Positions 7,344 to 16,086 of a stretch of 64,000 bases of DNA are shown here, piece after piece; position 1 is the stretch's first letter, and every line of letters begins with the position of its first letter. The notes beneath the pieces were generated by a model. That model ran no database searches. It worked only from the letters and a program-made list of their open reading frames with translations, and was not told where the DNA came from. Position numbers and translations under genes: made by a program. Source of the DNA: an uncultured Oscillospiraceae bacterium (GTDB lineage Bacteria > Bacillota > Clostridia > Oscillospirales > Acutalibacteraceae); NCBI GenBank assembly GCA_958448165.1, contig CAUDCW010000004.1:147262-211261 (forward strand), given 5' to 3'.

Positions 7344-10022
7344 TCAGCTCCATTCGGGTACTGCCGCTTTTTTGCCGTGAATGTGAATTTCGTTTAAATT
7401 TATATATGAGTGTTTTCTGCAATTCAGCAGCTCGGCTCTGCCTTCCCTTGTGCGTGTGTAAACAGCCTCAGTTTCACCCATTGAAGAAGTTAAATATGAT
7501 GTAAGAAGCTGTGCGTTTTCTTTTTTTGCAGCGAGAATTGATGGACAGGCGTAGCTCTGACTGTAAAGCATTTTGCCGCCCTTTTTCTTGATTATGACAT
7601 ATCGTGGGTTTTCAATCGGGGAGAGCATTTCTTCCAGTGCCTTTTTAAACACCTCTTTTTCGTGTGCGCTTGCATTTTTCAGAACCGCATTCACGCTTGT
7701 GCCTGCATTTTCGCTTGAAACCTCAATGCGGGCGTCCTTGCTTGTGATTGCACCGATGCTTTTCAGCGACTTGAGTATCGCCGCAGAAAATGTCTGTACC
7801 GTCTTTTTCGGTGAAACAAAGGCGCTTGTTTTTGCCAGGGTGTAAAACGTAAATATAACGCTTATAAGTGCAACGACAGCGGCGGCAACAGAGCCTGCCG
7901 TGACAGCCAGCGACTTGAATACAACAGCGCAGACGATTGATGATAAAAGAACAGCAAGCGCAATAATAAGCATTACAAGTGCGAGCCTGTTTTTGAAAGA
8001 ATATCCCTTTGGGGCAACGGCGTTCGGTATTTCGGTTACGTCAATAACCTCTGCTTTTCTGCCGCTACCGATTGCATTTTGCCAGCGTGACGCCATTGAT
8101 GCTCTGTCCTTTGACAGCTCAAGCATTCGGCGGTTAATGCTGTCAAAGCCCTCTTTTGTAAATGGCGGTTTTATTATGTCAAGCCGCTGTATGCCGCTTT
8201 CAATTGTGTTTTTGCTGTAGCTTGGCGCAAGGAATCCCTCAAAGCGTCTTTCAATTGTTGCAAAGTCATTTCCGGGTATGCCGCAGGAGTCTTTGACGTT
8301 ATTTGTGTTATCAGGCTCAACTGTAACAAGATGCCATATGTTCGACGCTTTGCCGGGGTTTGCTTTGTCCATTCTTATCGCTCTGCCGCGCATCTGATTT
8401 GAAAGCATAAAGCTGCCGACAAAGCTTGCGAGAATCAGCGAATTTATACACGGCGAATCCCAGCCCTCTCCGAGCAGTGATTTTGTGCCGATGAGAATAT
8501 GTATCAGCCCCTGCGAGAATGCCTCGGTGATCACCGCAACCTTGTTCTTGTTTGAACCGCTGAAAATAACCTCGCTGTGATTGGTGTTTGCTATCGGCTT
8601 TGCCGAGAGTGTCACCGCGCTTGCGGCGGCAATTTGCGTCACCGTGTTTATTATAGAGTTGTGCAGGATAACAAGTCCGCCTGACAGAACCGCAATGCTT
8701 GCGCAATCTCCGATTGACCGCCGCAGTGCTTCAAATATCGGCACAGTTCCCATTGCCGTTATGTCTTCCTGAGTGCCGATTATGCCCATCATATCCTTTT
8801 TGATATAATCGGTCAGAATCAGCATACGCAGGCCGCTTCCGAGTGATTGCAGCTCCGATGCGGCTATCTGCTCAATACTCTTCAGCTTGCCGAGTGATGA
8901 AATTATCATCTTGTCTATTTTTTCACTGCCCGTCAGCGCAGCCTTCCTGTTTTCAACAAGACCTGCTCTTGAAAGCTGCGAAAGCAGTGATTTTGACACC
9001 TCTTCACCGAAAATATCGGGCGAGTCCATAACAAACTGAAAAGCAGTCTGTGCCGCTGAAATGCTGTATCCCGGCAGAATTCCCCGGGGAGAAACAAGCG
9101 TAATCAAATCAGCGGGAATATTGACGCCGGTATGCTTTGCAAGAGTCAGTATGGCGATAAAGCCCTGTGCGTTATCAAGAATACGTTCCTCATTGTCACG
9201 GTAATTGCTCAGAACGGGGGAAAGCAGAATCTTCCTGAACAATTCACCCGACAGTATTGTATTCACGGTCTGCTCCGCTTTTGTGTTGTGCTGCCTGATT
9301 ACAGCTGTTTCTTCGTCGGTAGGATAATTGAAAAAAATGTAGTCCTGGTGAGGGCAGAGTGTTTTCTGTGCAACAAGCTGAGGAACAAATATTTCTTCAT
9401 CAATCTCGCCGCAAAGCGTGATATATCTCTTCCATTCGTTGGGTGTGCTGTCATATGGGGGAGTGGCAGTCAGTGAAATAACATAAACGCTGCCCGACAC
9501 CGCCTCGATAAATCCCTCAAGCGATTTCTGCCACTCACTTCTCAGGTGGTGCGCCTCGTCAAGGCATATCGTCCCGATGCCGCTTGCCTTTATCTGAGCT
9601 ATCAGGTCAAAATCCCTGAAGTCCTCGGGAGTATCATTTTCGATATCCTCGTCGCTGTCGTTTTTGCCGTTGACAATTGCTGTTTTGGTATAAGCGGAAT
9701 GAAGCGCCTGATACGTTACCGATGTGAGCAGGCTCGGACTTTTGAGGTCATACGATATATAGCCGTCGCTAAATTGACCGTTTAAAAAGCCGCTGCAAAA
9801 TCTTTCGCCCCACTGCTGCTTGATTGTGACCGACGGCGAAAGTATCAGAGCAGGACGGCCGATGCGGCGAATAAGCTCAAGGCCGAGTATTGTCTTTCCG
9901 CTGCCCGGGGCTGCGACAATGTGGATTTTTCCGTCATTGATATGCGCCTGTGCGTTGTCAAGAACCTTTTGCTGATAATCACGGAATACACCGTTGAATC
10001 TTACGTTTTCAAATGTGTTCAT
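7344..10022 (-). CDS. SF2 DEAH-box helicase with two C-terminal membrane helices
   Basis: An 892-residue superfamily-2 helicase/ATPase. Seen in order: a Q-like DYQQKVL; Walker A AAPGSGKTILG (about residue 40); motif II CLDEAHH; motif III SLTATPPYD; a helicase C-terminal domain with GEGWDSPCINSLIL and QMRGRAIRMD (motifs V and VI); then two adjacent hydrophobic helices (LALVMLIIALAVLLSSIVC and AAAVVALISVIFTFYTLA); and a C-terminal soluble domain. A membrane-anchored SF2 enzyme is unusual. The longer frame to 10190 merely reads through a MITE copy; ATG at 10022 has GGAGGG 6-7 nt upstream. The role is unknown; DNA repair, restriction-like defence or RNA remodelling are all possible. Confidence 0.85.
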   Translation of the reverse strand: MNTFENVRFNGVFRDYQQKVLDNAQAHINDGKIHIVAAPGSGKTILGLELIRRIGRPALILSPSVTIKQQWGERFCSGFLNGQFSDGYISYDLKSPSLLTSVTYQALHSAYTKTAIVNGKNDSDEDIENDTPEDFRDFDLIAQIKASGIGTICLDEAHHLRSEWQKSLEGFIEAVSGSVYVISLTATPPYDSTPNEWKRYITLCGEIDEEIFVPQLVAQKTLCPHQDYIFFNYPTDEETAVIRQHNTKAEQTVNTILSGELFRKILLSPVLSNYRDNEERILDNAQGFIAILTLAKHTGVNIPADLITLVSPRGILPGYSISAAQTAFQFVMDSPDIFGEEVSKSLLSQLSRAGLVENRKAALTGSEKIDKMIISSLGKLKSIEQIAASELQSLGSGLRMLILTDYIKKDMMGIIGTQEDITAMGTVPIFEALRRSIGDCASIAVLSGGLVILHNSIINTVTQIAAASAVTLSAKPIANTNHSEVIFSGSNKNKVAVITEAFSQGLIHILIGTKSLLGEGWDSPCINSLILASFVGSFMLSNQMRGRAIRMDKANPGKASNIWHLVTVEPDNTNNVKDSCGIPGNDFATIERRFEGFLAPSYSKNTIESGIQRLDIIKPPFTKEGFDSINRRMLELSKDRASMASRWQNAIGSGRKAEVIDVTEIPNAVAPKGYSFKNRLALVMLIIALAVLLSSIVCAVVFKSLAVTAGSVAAAVVALISVIFTFYTLAKTSAFVSPKKTVQTFSAAILKSLKSIGAITSKDARIEVSSENAGTSVNAVLKNASAHEKEVFKKALEEMLSPIENPRYVIIKKKGGKMLYSQSYACPSILAAKKENAQLLTSYLTSSMGETEAVYTRTREGRAELLNCRKHSYINLNEIHIHGKKAAVPEWS

Positions 10023-10039
10023 AATGCCCTCCGAATAAG

Positions 10040-10210
10040 GGAAACACTGAATAAATAACACTGAAAGCTGTTTGCACATCTTGCTTACATATTTTCCGTC
10101 AGCCTGATCAAAAAATCCTCGTAATGCGACAGCATTACTGCGGTTTATTTGTCCAACCTGACGAAAAATCTGACGGCGTAATATGCACAAATGATTTAAT
10201 CAGTGTTTCC
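10040..10210. mobile_element. MITE-like palindromic element, copy 1
   Basis: A 171-bp element bounded by GGAAACACTGAATAAAT and its inverted partner TTTAATCAGTGTTTCC. Internal inverted pairs are CCGTCAG/CTGACGG and GTAATGC/GCATTAC. It carries no gene. Frames through it (MCILRRQIFRQVGQINRS...) recur at 60122-60322, which shows they are repeat translations. Confidence 0.85.
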
Positions 10211-10230
10211 AAAGATTAATTAACAAAATA

Positions 10231-10262
10231 GGGGCAGCGTATAACCGACTGCCCCGAACGGA
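10231..10262 (-). terminator. Intrinsic terminator of galU
   Basis: Arms GGGGCAG (10231-10237) and CTGCCCC (10249-10255) form a hairpin that, on the minus strand, is followed by TATTTTGTTAATT. It lies directly after the galU stop. Confidence 0.7.
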
Positions 10263-10274
10263 AATCAATATGTA

Positions 10275-11150
10275 TCAAAGTGTTTTTGCAATTTCCTTAA
10301 TATATTCTCTGAATCCGTCTTTGACCTCAGGATGATTCAGCGCAACCTCAACCGTTGCCTTAAGAATACCGAGCTTGTTGCCCATATCGTATCTTGTGCC
10401 CTCAAAGTCAACCGCAGTCATACCCTTTGTGGTTGCAAGCTCACGCATAGCGTCTGTAAGCTGAATTTCGCCGCCGACGCCCGGCTTTGTGTTTTCAAGA
10501 ATATCAAAAATTTCCGGCGGAAGCACACATCTGCCGAGTATCGAGAAATACGACAGAACGTGGTCAGCGTCAGGTTTCTCAACCATATCGGTGCATTTAT
10601 AGATGTTGCCCTCAAGCTTGTCCACCTTCAGCGAGCTGTATTTGTGAATATCCTCCGGCTTGACCTCTTTTATTCCGACAACGCCAAGGCCGTATTTTTC
10701 ATACGCCTCAATAAGCTGTCCGCAAGCAGGGTTTTCACCGATAATAACATCGTCGCCGTATAAAACAGCAATAGGTTCACCTGCCGCAAAGGATTTGGCA
10801 CGGCTGATTGCGTGACCCAAGCCCTTTGTTTCTTTCTGACGTATTGTATAAATATTTGCAAGATCTGCAATACCCTTTATCTGCTCCAGAACATCGTCCT
10901 TGCCGCTAAGCTCAAGGCTTCTTTCAAGATCGGGTGAGCGGTCAAAGTGATCCTCAATAATTCCCTTTCCTCTGTTTGTAATTATCAATATGTCGGTGAT
11001 GCCCGATCTAACGGCTTCCTCGACAATAAACTGAATTGACGGCTTGTCAACGATAGGTAGCATCTCTTTGGGCATAGCTTTTGTCGCAGGAAGAACCCTT
11101 GTTCCAAGACCTGCCGCAGGGATAACTGCCTTTGTAACTTTCATACTCAT
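10275..11150 (-). CDS. galU: UTP--glucose-1-phosphate uridylyltransferase
   Basis: A 291-residue nucleotidyltransferase that makes UDP-glucose from UTP and glucose 1-phosphate for cell-envelope glycan synthesis. The nucleotide-binding signature AGLGTRVLPATKAMPKEMLPIVDKP is at the N-terminus, and the family stretch IQFIVEEAVRSGITDILI follows. VLYGDDVIIG (about residue 130) and VEKP plus LGRCVLPPEIFDIL are further family landmarks. Length is normal. ATG with AGGAGAATG-like spacing starts the frame at 11150. It lies between the helicase gene and a zinc-ribbon membrane protein gene on the same strand. Confidence 0.96.
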   Translation of the reverse strand: MSMKVTKAVIPAAGLGTRVLPATKAMPKEMLPIVDKPSIQFIVEEAVRSGITDILIITNRGKGIIEDHFDRSPDLERSLELSGKDDVLEQIKGIADLANIYTIRQKETKGLGHAISRAKSFAAGEPIAVLYGDDVIIGENPACGQLIEAYEKYGLGVVGIKEVKPEDIHKYSSLKVDKLEGNIYKCTDMVEKPDADHVLSYFSILGRCVLPPEIFDILENTKPGVGGEIQLTDAMRELATTKGMTAVDFEGTRYDMGNKLGILKATVEVALNHPEVKDGFREYIKEIAKTL

Positions 11151-11171
11151 TCTCCTTTACATTAATTTTTG

Positions 11172-12149
11172 TTATATTATCTGAATCAATATGTTGAACG
11201 CAAAATAACATACCATAACGACAACTGCGGCTACGGTGTTTACGCCGCCGACATTGCCCAAAGCCTCTTTAAGGTCAGCCGGCTTGCTGTCCTTTGTGCT
11301 CTTTATTTTCTTGACAGCGTGGTTAAAATAGAGCCTGTTCACCACAAAACCGCTGACAATCATCATCGCAAACATCAGAAGATTGGCAACACAGGGCAGA
11401 ATAAATTTTATAAGCTCTTCTGTGCTGAGGTTGTAGAAAGCATAGTTTACAATCTGCATTGAGCTTGCCATTGTGCCGAGCGTGTCCTGAATTTCGGTGT
11501 AGGTTCTGATAAAATCGTTGATGAAAAATGCCTCTGTAAAAAAGCACGCCGCCATAATTGCAATAAATATGCTTCCTGCAAGATACAGCTTGCGGTACAA
11601 AAACCATGCGCCAGTAAACAGGGCGGCGGAGAAGTTGAAACGGCTTCTGCCAAACCTCTTTATGTTCTTGAACACCGGCAGATAATACAGTGCATTGTTT
11701 TTCACATAGCTTTCGCAGTCTCGTGCGGTAACATCGGGAGCCATTTCTTCGTCAAGAGAAATTCCGAAGTTTGAATAAACGGCAGATGAGTCAAATCCGC
11801 CAAAGCCAAACGGAGCTCCCTGCGGATTTGTTCCGTTTGGAAACGGCGGTCTGTTGCCTGCGTTTTGCTGTGTATTGTTGTCTGCGCTTTCCTCGCCGAG
11901 AGGGTGTGAACACGAGCAGCAGAACATAGCGTCCTTCGGGTTTTCAGCGCCGCATGACGGGCAGATTGATTTTTCGTCCTGATCTTTCCACGAGAAATCC
12001 TCGCCGTGCTTGTCGGCGTTTGCACATTTTCCGATTCTTTCATAACAAACTCTGTGCTGTGGCGTGCCGCATTCGGGACAAACAACAATGTCGTCACCGT
12101 CTTCAAACGGCACACCGCATACAGGGCATCTTTTATCCTTGAAGTCCAA
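11172..12149 (-). CDS. Zinc-ribbon / RING-like integral membrane protein (DUF2628-like)
   Basis: This 325-residue protein begins with a cysteine-rich region holding two metal-binding modules: CPVCGVPF...CPECGTPQHRVC (residues 8-35, RING-like, shared with proteins labelled RING finger family 4) and CPSCGAENP...CCSC (about 63-80, zinc ribbon). A Gly/Pro/Asn linker follows, then a membrane domain with about three or four helices starting at FNFSAALFTGAWFLYRKLY, which is DUF2628-like. The function of these proteins is unknown; the architecture suggests a cytosolic metal-binding sensor or scaffold at the membrane. It is probably co-transcribed with galU, 22 nt downstream. Confidence 0.75.
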   Translation of the reverse strand: MDFKDKRCPVCGVPFEDGDDIVVCPECGTPQHRVCYERIGKCANADKHGEDFSWKDQDEKSICPSCGAENPKDAMFCCSCSHPLGEESADNNTQQNAGNRPPFPNGTNPQGAPFGFGGFDSSAVYSNFGISLDEEMAPDVTARDCESYVKNNALYYLPVFKNIKRFGRSRFNFSAALFTGAWFLYRKLYLAGSIFIAIMAACFFTEAFFINDFIRTYTEIQDTLGTMASSMQIVNYAFYNLSTEELIKFILPCVANLLMFAMMIVSGFVVNRLYFNHAVKKIKSTKDSKPADLKEALGNVGGVNTVAAVVVMVCYFAFNILIQII

Positions 12150-12316
12150 TAATTATGCTCCCTTCAATCTTACGCTTATCTAAAGCGATTGGGTCTTGTT
12201 CTGACGGTTATTATACAAAATTGCACAATAATCACATATTATTCTCTTATTATAGCAAAGCATAACCCGATTATCAATTGTTTTTACAAATTAATCTTAC
12301 GGTAAAATCTGAAAAG

Positions 12317-12345
12317 TTGTAATAATCCAAATAAAATGCTATAAT
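12317..12345 (+). promoter_or_regulatory. Sigma-A-type promoter for the 12387 operon
   Basis: -35 TTGTAA (12317-12322) and -10 TATAAT (12340-12345) are 17 bp apart, about 40 nt upstream of the DUF951 start. It lies in the divergent gap from the zinc-ribbon gene. Confidence 0.65.
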
Positions 12346-12386
12346 AAGGCTTAAAGCAAATTCGTTCCGCAACAGGAGGGAAAAGA

Positions 12387-12572
12387 ATGGATATAAAGGT
12401 TGGCGATGTGCTGCAAATGAAAAAGCCTCACCCGTGTTCGTGCAATATGTTCAATGTTTTGCGTGTGGGAATGGATTTCAGACTTGAATGTCAGAAATGC
12501 GGTCATCAGATTATGATTCCCAGGGCAAAGGCAGAGAAAAACATAAAAAAGGTTATAAGAAACGAAAATTAG
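12387..12572 (+). CDS. DUF951 small protein
   Basis: A 61-residue protein of the DUF951 family, recognised by VGDVLQMKKPHPCSCNMFNVLRVGMDFRLECQ-type sequence: KKPHPC near residue 13, RVGMD near 27, and CQKCGHQIMIPR near 35-46. Two cysteine pairs suggest a metal-binding knuckle. SD ACAGGAGGG precedes the ATG. Family members are common upstream of translation-factor or DNA-replication genes in Firmicutes; the role is not known. prfA begins 48 nt downstream, so co-transcription from the 12317 promoter is likely. Confidence 0.85.
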   Translation: MDIKVGDVLQMKKPHPCSCNMFNVLRVGMDFRLECQKCGHQIMIPRAKAEKNIKKVIRNEN

Positions 12573-12620
12573 TCATACTGAATCATGGTTAACGGCGACA
12601 GTATGAAAGGTGGAATGACA

Positions 12621-13700
12621 TTGTTTAATCGACTTGATATATTTGAAAAAAGATACAGCGAGCTTAACACAAGGCTCTATGACCCGGCGGTTGCGGCTAA
12701 TCCCGAGGAATACAGCAAGCTGATGAAGGAGCTTAAGGAGCTTGAGCCGGTTGCGCTTAAATACGGCGAATACAAGGCGGCGACTAAAAAGGAAGAAGAG
12801 GCTGTAGCACTGCTCGGTGAAAGCGGCATCGACCAGGAGCTTAAGGAAATGGCAAGGGCGGAGCTTGCGGAGGCGCAGGACGAAAAGGCTGTGCTTTCCG
12901 AAGAATTAAAGCTTCTGCTGCTGCCAAAGGACCCGAACGACGAGCGAAATGTCATCGTCGAGATAAGGGGCGGCGCAGGCGGCGAGGAAGCGGCTCTGTT
13001 CTGCGGCGTGCTTTACCGTATGTACTCAATGTACGCCGAGAAAAAGGGCTTTAAAACCGAGCTTCTGAACGCCAACGAAACAGAGCTCGGCGGCTACAAG
13101 GAAATCAGCTTTATGATCAACGGCAGCGGAGCATATTCACGGCTGAAGTTTGAAAGCGGCGTTCACCGTGTTCAGCGTGTACCTGAAACGGAATCGCAGG
13201 GCAGAATCCACACCTCAACGGTCACGGTTGCCGTTCTGCCCGAGGCTGAGGATGTTGAGGTTGAGATAAATCCCTCCGATTTGCAGATTGACACTTTCCG
13301 CAGCAGCGGTGCAGGCGGACAGCACATCAACAAAACCGAGTCGGCAATCAGAATAACGCACCTGCCGACAGGCGTTGTTGTTGAGTGTCAGGACGAGAGA
13401 AGCCAGTATAAAAACAAGGACAAGGCTATGAAGGTGCTTAAATCACGTCTTTTGCAGGAAAAGCAGCGTCAGCAGCACGATGAGGTGGCGCAGGAGAGGA
13501 AAAGTCAGGTCGGCACAGGCGACAGAAGTGAGAGAATAAGAACCTATAACTATCCGCAGGGCAGGGTAACAGACCACCGAATCGGTCTGACGCTTTATAA
13601 AATCGACGATATCTTGAACGGAAATCTCGACGAAGTCATCGACCCGCTTATAGCGGCGTCAAGAGCGCAGCAGCTAAAGGAATCATTTGACGAAAATTAA
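12621..13700 (+). CDS. prfA: Peptide chain release factor 1
   Basis: RF1 reads UAA/UAG stop codons and triggers peptide release. The catalytic GGQ is in SSGAGGQHINKTESA, and the stop-codon-reading PxT motif is PET in RVPETESQGR, which marks RF1 rather than RF2 (SPF). From TTG at 12621 the product is 359 residues, the normal RF1 length. This start is chosen because AAAGGTGGA (12606-12614) is 7 nt upstream; the ATG codons at 12585, 12603 and 12615 have no properly placed SD. It lies in a run with DUF951 upstream and tsaC downstream. Confidence 0.95.
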   Translation: MFNRLDIFEKRYSELNTRLYDPAVAANPEEYSKLMKELKELEPVALKYGEYKAATKKEEEAVALLGESGIDQELKEMARAELAEAQDEKAVLSEELKLLLLPKDPNDERNVIVEIRGGAGGEEAALFCGVLYRMYSMYAEKKGFKTELLNANETELGGYKEISFMINGSGAYSRLKFESGVHRVQRVPETESQGRIHTSTVTVAVLPEAEDVEVEINPSDLQIDTFRSSGAGGQHINKTESAIRITHLPTGVVVECQDERSQYKNKDKAMKVLKSRLLQEKQRQQHDEVAQERKSQVGTGDRSERIRTYNYPQGRVTDHRIGLTLYKIDDILNGNLDEVIDPLIAASRAQQLKESFDEN

Positions 13701-13748
13701 GAATAAGTTAATACAAATTTTAATATTTTTTGATTAAATAGTACTGCA

Positions 13749-13780
13749 GGAAACACTGAACAGCATTAATCACTGTTTCC
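13749..13780. repeat. Reduced MITE: the two termini fused
   Basis: A 32-nt near-perfect palindrome starting GGAAACACTGAACA and ending TAATCACTGTTTCC. It consists of only the left and right ends of the 171-bp family, with the interior missing, between prfA and tsaC. Confidence 0.7.
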
Positions 13781-13807
13781 CTGAATAATCTGAAAGAAAG
13801 TAATAAT

Positions 13808-14821
13808 ATGGAAACTAAAATATTATCACAGGAGCAAATTGCCGATGCGGCAAGAATAATCAAAAGCGGCGGCTTGGTTGTTATGCCGACAGAAACTGTC
13901 TATGGCCTTGGCGCAGATGCGTTCAATAAACAGGCAGTCGCAAATATTTTCAAGGCAAAGGGCAGACCGATGGATAATCCTCTGATTGTTCACATAGGCG
14001 CAATAAAGGACTTAAAGCGTATCGTCAGCGACATTCCCGAAAAGGCTTTGATGCTGGCAAGGGCGTTCTGGCCCGGACCGCTGACAATGGTTCTGCCAAA
14101 GGCACAGTGTGTTCCCGATGAGGTCAGCGCAGGACTTGACACCGTAGCGGTCCGCTACCCGTCACATCCTATTGCCGAAACACTGATACTTTTAAGCGGC
14201 ACGCTGATTGCCGCACCGTCGGCAAATCTGTCCGGCAGTCCCAGTCCGACCGAGCTTAAGCACGTTGTTGACGATATGAACGGCAGGGTTGACGCAATTC
14301 TTGACGGCGGAAGCTGTGAGGTCGGTCTTGAATCAACCGTAATTTCGCTTGTCGGCGATGTGCCAAGACTTCTAAGACCGGGCGGAGTAACCGTTGACGA
14401 GATTGAAAGCGTTATCGGCAAGATAGAGCTTGACCCGGCTGTGACGGAAAAGCTCAGAGAGGGCGAAAAGGCGGCAAGTCCGGGTATGAAATACAAGCAC
14501 TATGCACCGCAGGCGAGGGTTGTTGTTGTCAAGGGCAGCGACGAGCAGTATATACGTTATGTCAATTCGCAGGATAAAAAAGGCATCGGTGCAATATGCT
14601 TTGACGAGGACGCCGAAAAACTAAATGTGCCGTTTTTCTCGCTCGGACCAAAGGACGACCAGGCGGCGCAGGCGAAAAATCTTTTTTCCGTTCTGCGAAG
14701 CGTTGACGAAGCAGGCATAGCTCTTGCCTATGCACGATGTCCCCGTCTTGACGGAGTCGGTCTTGCAGTGTATAACCGCCTTATCAGGGCGGCAGGCTTT
14801 GAGGTGACTTGTCTTGCGTGA
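13808..14821 (+). CDS. tsaC: L-threonylcarbamoyladenylate synthase, Sua5 type
   Basis: A 337-residue Sua5/YciO/YrdC protein that makes threonylcarbamoyl-AMP from threonine, bicarbonate and ATP for tRNA t6A37. The YrdC domain (residues 1-200) shows GGLVVMPTETVYGLGADA, KAKGRPMDNPLIVHI and AVRYPSHPIA; the Sua5 C-terminal domain (from about 215) begins at SPGMKYKHYAPQARVVVV. The presence of this domain makes it the longer Sua5 form rather than bare TsaC. The 3' end overlaps coaE by 8 nt. Confidence 0.94.
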   Translation: METKILSQEQIADAARIIKSGGLVVMPTETVYGLGADAFNKQAVANIFKAKGRPMDNPLIVHIGAIKDLKRIVSDIPEKALMLARAFWPGPLTMVLPKAQCVPDEVSAGLDTVAVRYPSHPIAETLILLSGTLIAAPSANLSGSPSPTELKHVVDDMNGRVDAILDGGSCEVGLESTVISLVGDVPRLLRPGGVTVDEIESVIGKIELDPAVTEKLREGEKAASPGMKYKHYAPQARVVVVKGSDEQYIRYVNSQDKKGIGAICFDEDAEKLNVPFFSLGPKDDQAAQAKNLFSVLRSVDEAGIALAYARCPRLDGVGLAVYNRLIRAAGFEVTCLA

Positions 14822-15440
14822 TTTTGTTATTCTCGGGCTTACCGGTCCGTCAGGCTCCGGCAAAAGCACCTTTTGCAAATACTTAAAGGATTGCGGATTT
14901 GCCTGCGTTGATGCCGATGCAATTGCAAGGCAGGCGCTGAAGCCGGGTTCAAGCTGTGTGTTTCAGCTTAAAGCCGCTTTCGGCGACGACATAGCCGACA
15001 GCAGCGGCAATGTGAACCGTTCTCTTCTTGCCTCCCGTGCGTTTTCGTCAAAGGAAGGTACACAGCTGCTCAACGACATAACACACCCTTGGGTGTTTCT
15101 CCGCTCGCTAAAGCTTATCAAGCAGCTTGCGGAAAGCGGCGAAAGACTTATCGTGTTTGACGCTCCCGTGCTTTTTGAGAGCAACAGCGATGTTATGTGC
15201 GACTTTATTGCAAGCGTTATTGCAGACAGGCAAACAAGACTTGAGCGCATAATGAAAAGAGATAATATTTCGGCAGAGCTTGCCTGCAGGCGGTTTGACG
15301 CTCAGCAGCAGGACAGCTTTTATATATCAAAAAGCGATTTCGTTGTTGACGGCGCAGGAGATGAGTTTTATCTTAAAAAAACTGCGCTTGAAATTAAGGA
15401 AACACTGAATAATTCATTGTCACTGAAAGGCGGCGGTTAA
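14814..15440 (+). CDS. coaE: Dephospho-CoA kinase
   Basis: A 208-residue P-loop kinase performing the last step of coenzyme A synthesis. Walker A is GPSGSGKST (residues 11-19), followed by DADAIARQAL, the HPWVF motif and the LID-region RIMKRDNIS. TTG at 14814 is the start: GAGGTG at 14801-14806 is 7 nt upstream and codons after it match the family N-terminus (VILGLTG). It overlaps tsaC by 8 nt, so the two are probably coupled. Confidence 0.93.
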   Translation: MRDFVILGLTGPSGSGKSTFCKYLKDCGFACVDADAIARQALKPGSSCVFQLKAAFGDDIADSSGNVNRSLLASRAFSSKEGTQLLNDITHPWVFLRSLKLIKQLAESGERLIVFDAPVLFESNSDVMCDFIASVIADRQTRLERIMKRDNISAELACRRFDAQQQDSFYISKSDFVVDGAGDEFYLKKTALEIKETLNNSLSLKGGG

Positions 15441-15483
15441 TATATCGAGAAGAAGAGCTAAACGACGAAGTCATTTCGGCGCA

Positions 15484-16038
15484 TTGGTTGCCGCAGTGTT
15501 GCTGGTTGTTCTTTTTGCTATCCTCGGCTTGATACTTTACTTCAGCAGCTGCAGCATTGACAAGGCACAGTATCAGCTTGAATACAGCGACCTGGTAAAT
15601 AAATATTCAAAGGAATACAACGTCAGCGATGAGCTGATTTTTGCCGTTATAAAAACCGAGAGCAATTTTAACCCGGACGCAGAGTCCGGCGTTGGTGCAA
15701 TCGGACTTATGCAGATAATGCCCTATACATTTGAATGGCTTCAGACATATTATGACGGCGAGGTCACAATGAACACCGACTGTCTGTATGACCCTGAAAC
15801 GAGCATAAAATACGGCACAAGATTTCTGGCGTTTTTGCTTGACAGATATCAAAACTGCGAGGAAACCGCCGTTGCGGCATATAACGCAGGCTTTGGCGCA
15901 GTTGACGAATGGCTTATGGACGAAAGCTGTTCAAGCGACGGCATAACGCTTGAAAATATTCCGTACAGCGAAACAAGGTATTATGTTGCCAAGGTTGAAA
16001 ATGCCAAAGAAAACTACAAGGACGTTTACGGCTTGTAA
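15484..16038 (+). CDS. Membrane-anchored lytic transglycosylase (SLT domain)
   Basis: The frame gives 184 residues: a transmembrane anchor (VAAVLLVVLFAILGLILYF) and an SLT domain. The catalytic glutamate is in VIKTESNFNPDAESGVGAIGLMQIMP, with later AVAAYNAGFGAVDEW, which are hallmarks of Slt/MltE-type enzymes that cleave peptidoglycan to 1,6-anhydro-MurNAc. The first standard start codon (TTG, 15484) has no SD. Upstream in frame is a basic stretch (SRRRAKRRSHFGA) with SD-like AAAGGCGG at 15426-15433 and only ATA codons as possible starts, so the real protein may begin at ATA 15442. It directly follows coaE. Confidence 0.88.
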   Translation: MVAAVLLVVLFAILGLILYFSSCSIDKAQYQLEYSDLVNKYSKEYNVSDELIFAVIKTESNFNPDAESGVGAIGLMQIMPYTFEWLQTYYDGEVTMNTDCLYDPETSIKYGTRFLAFLLDRYQNCEETAVAAYNAGFGAVDEWLMDESCSSDGITLENIPYSETRYYVAKVENAKENYKDVYGL

Positions 16039-16086
16039 TTCGTGATAAAATAAATTTGTTAAATATAAACCGAAAGGATGACAGAT

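Noticed and set aside
10023..10190. 56-residue N-terminal extension of the helicase (MCILRRQIFRQVG...)
   Set aside because: It is a translation of a MITE copy; the same peptide appears at 60122-60322, and the SD supports ATG 10022.
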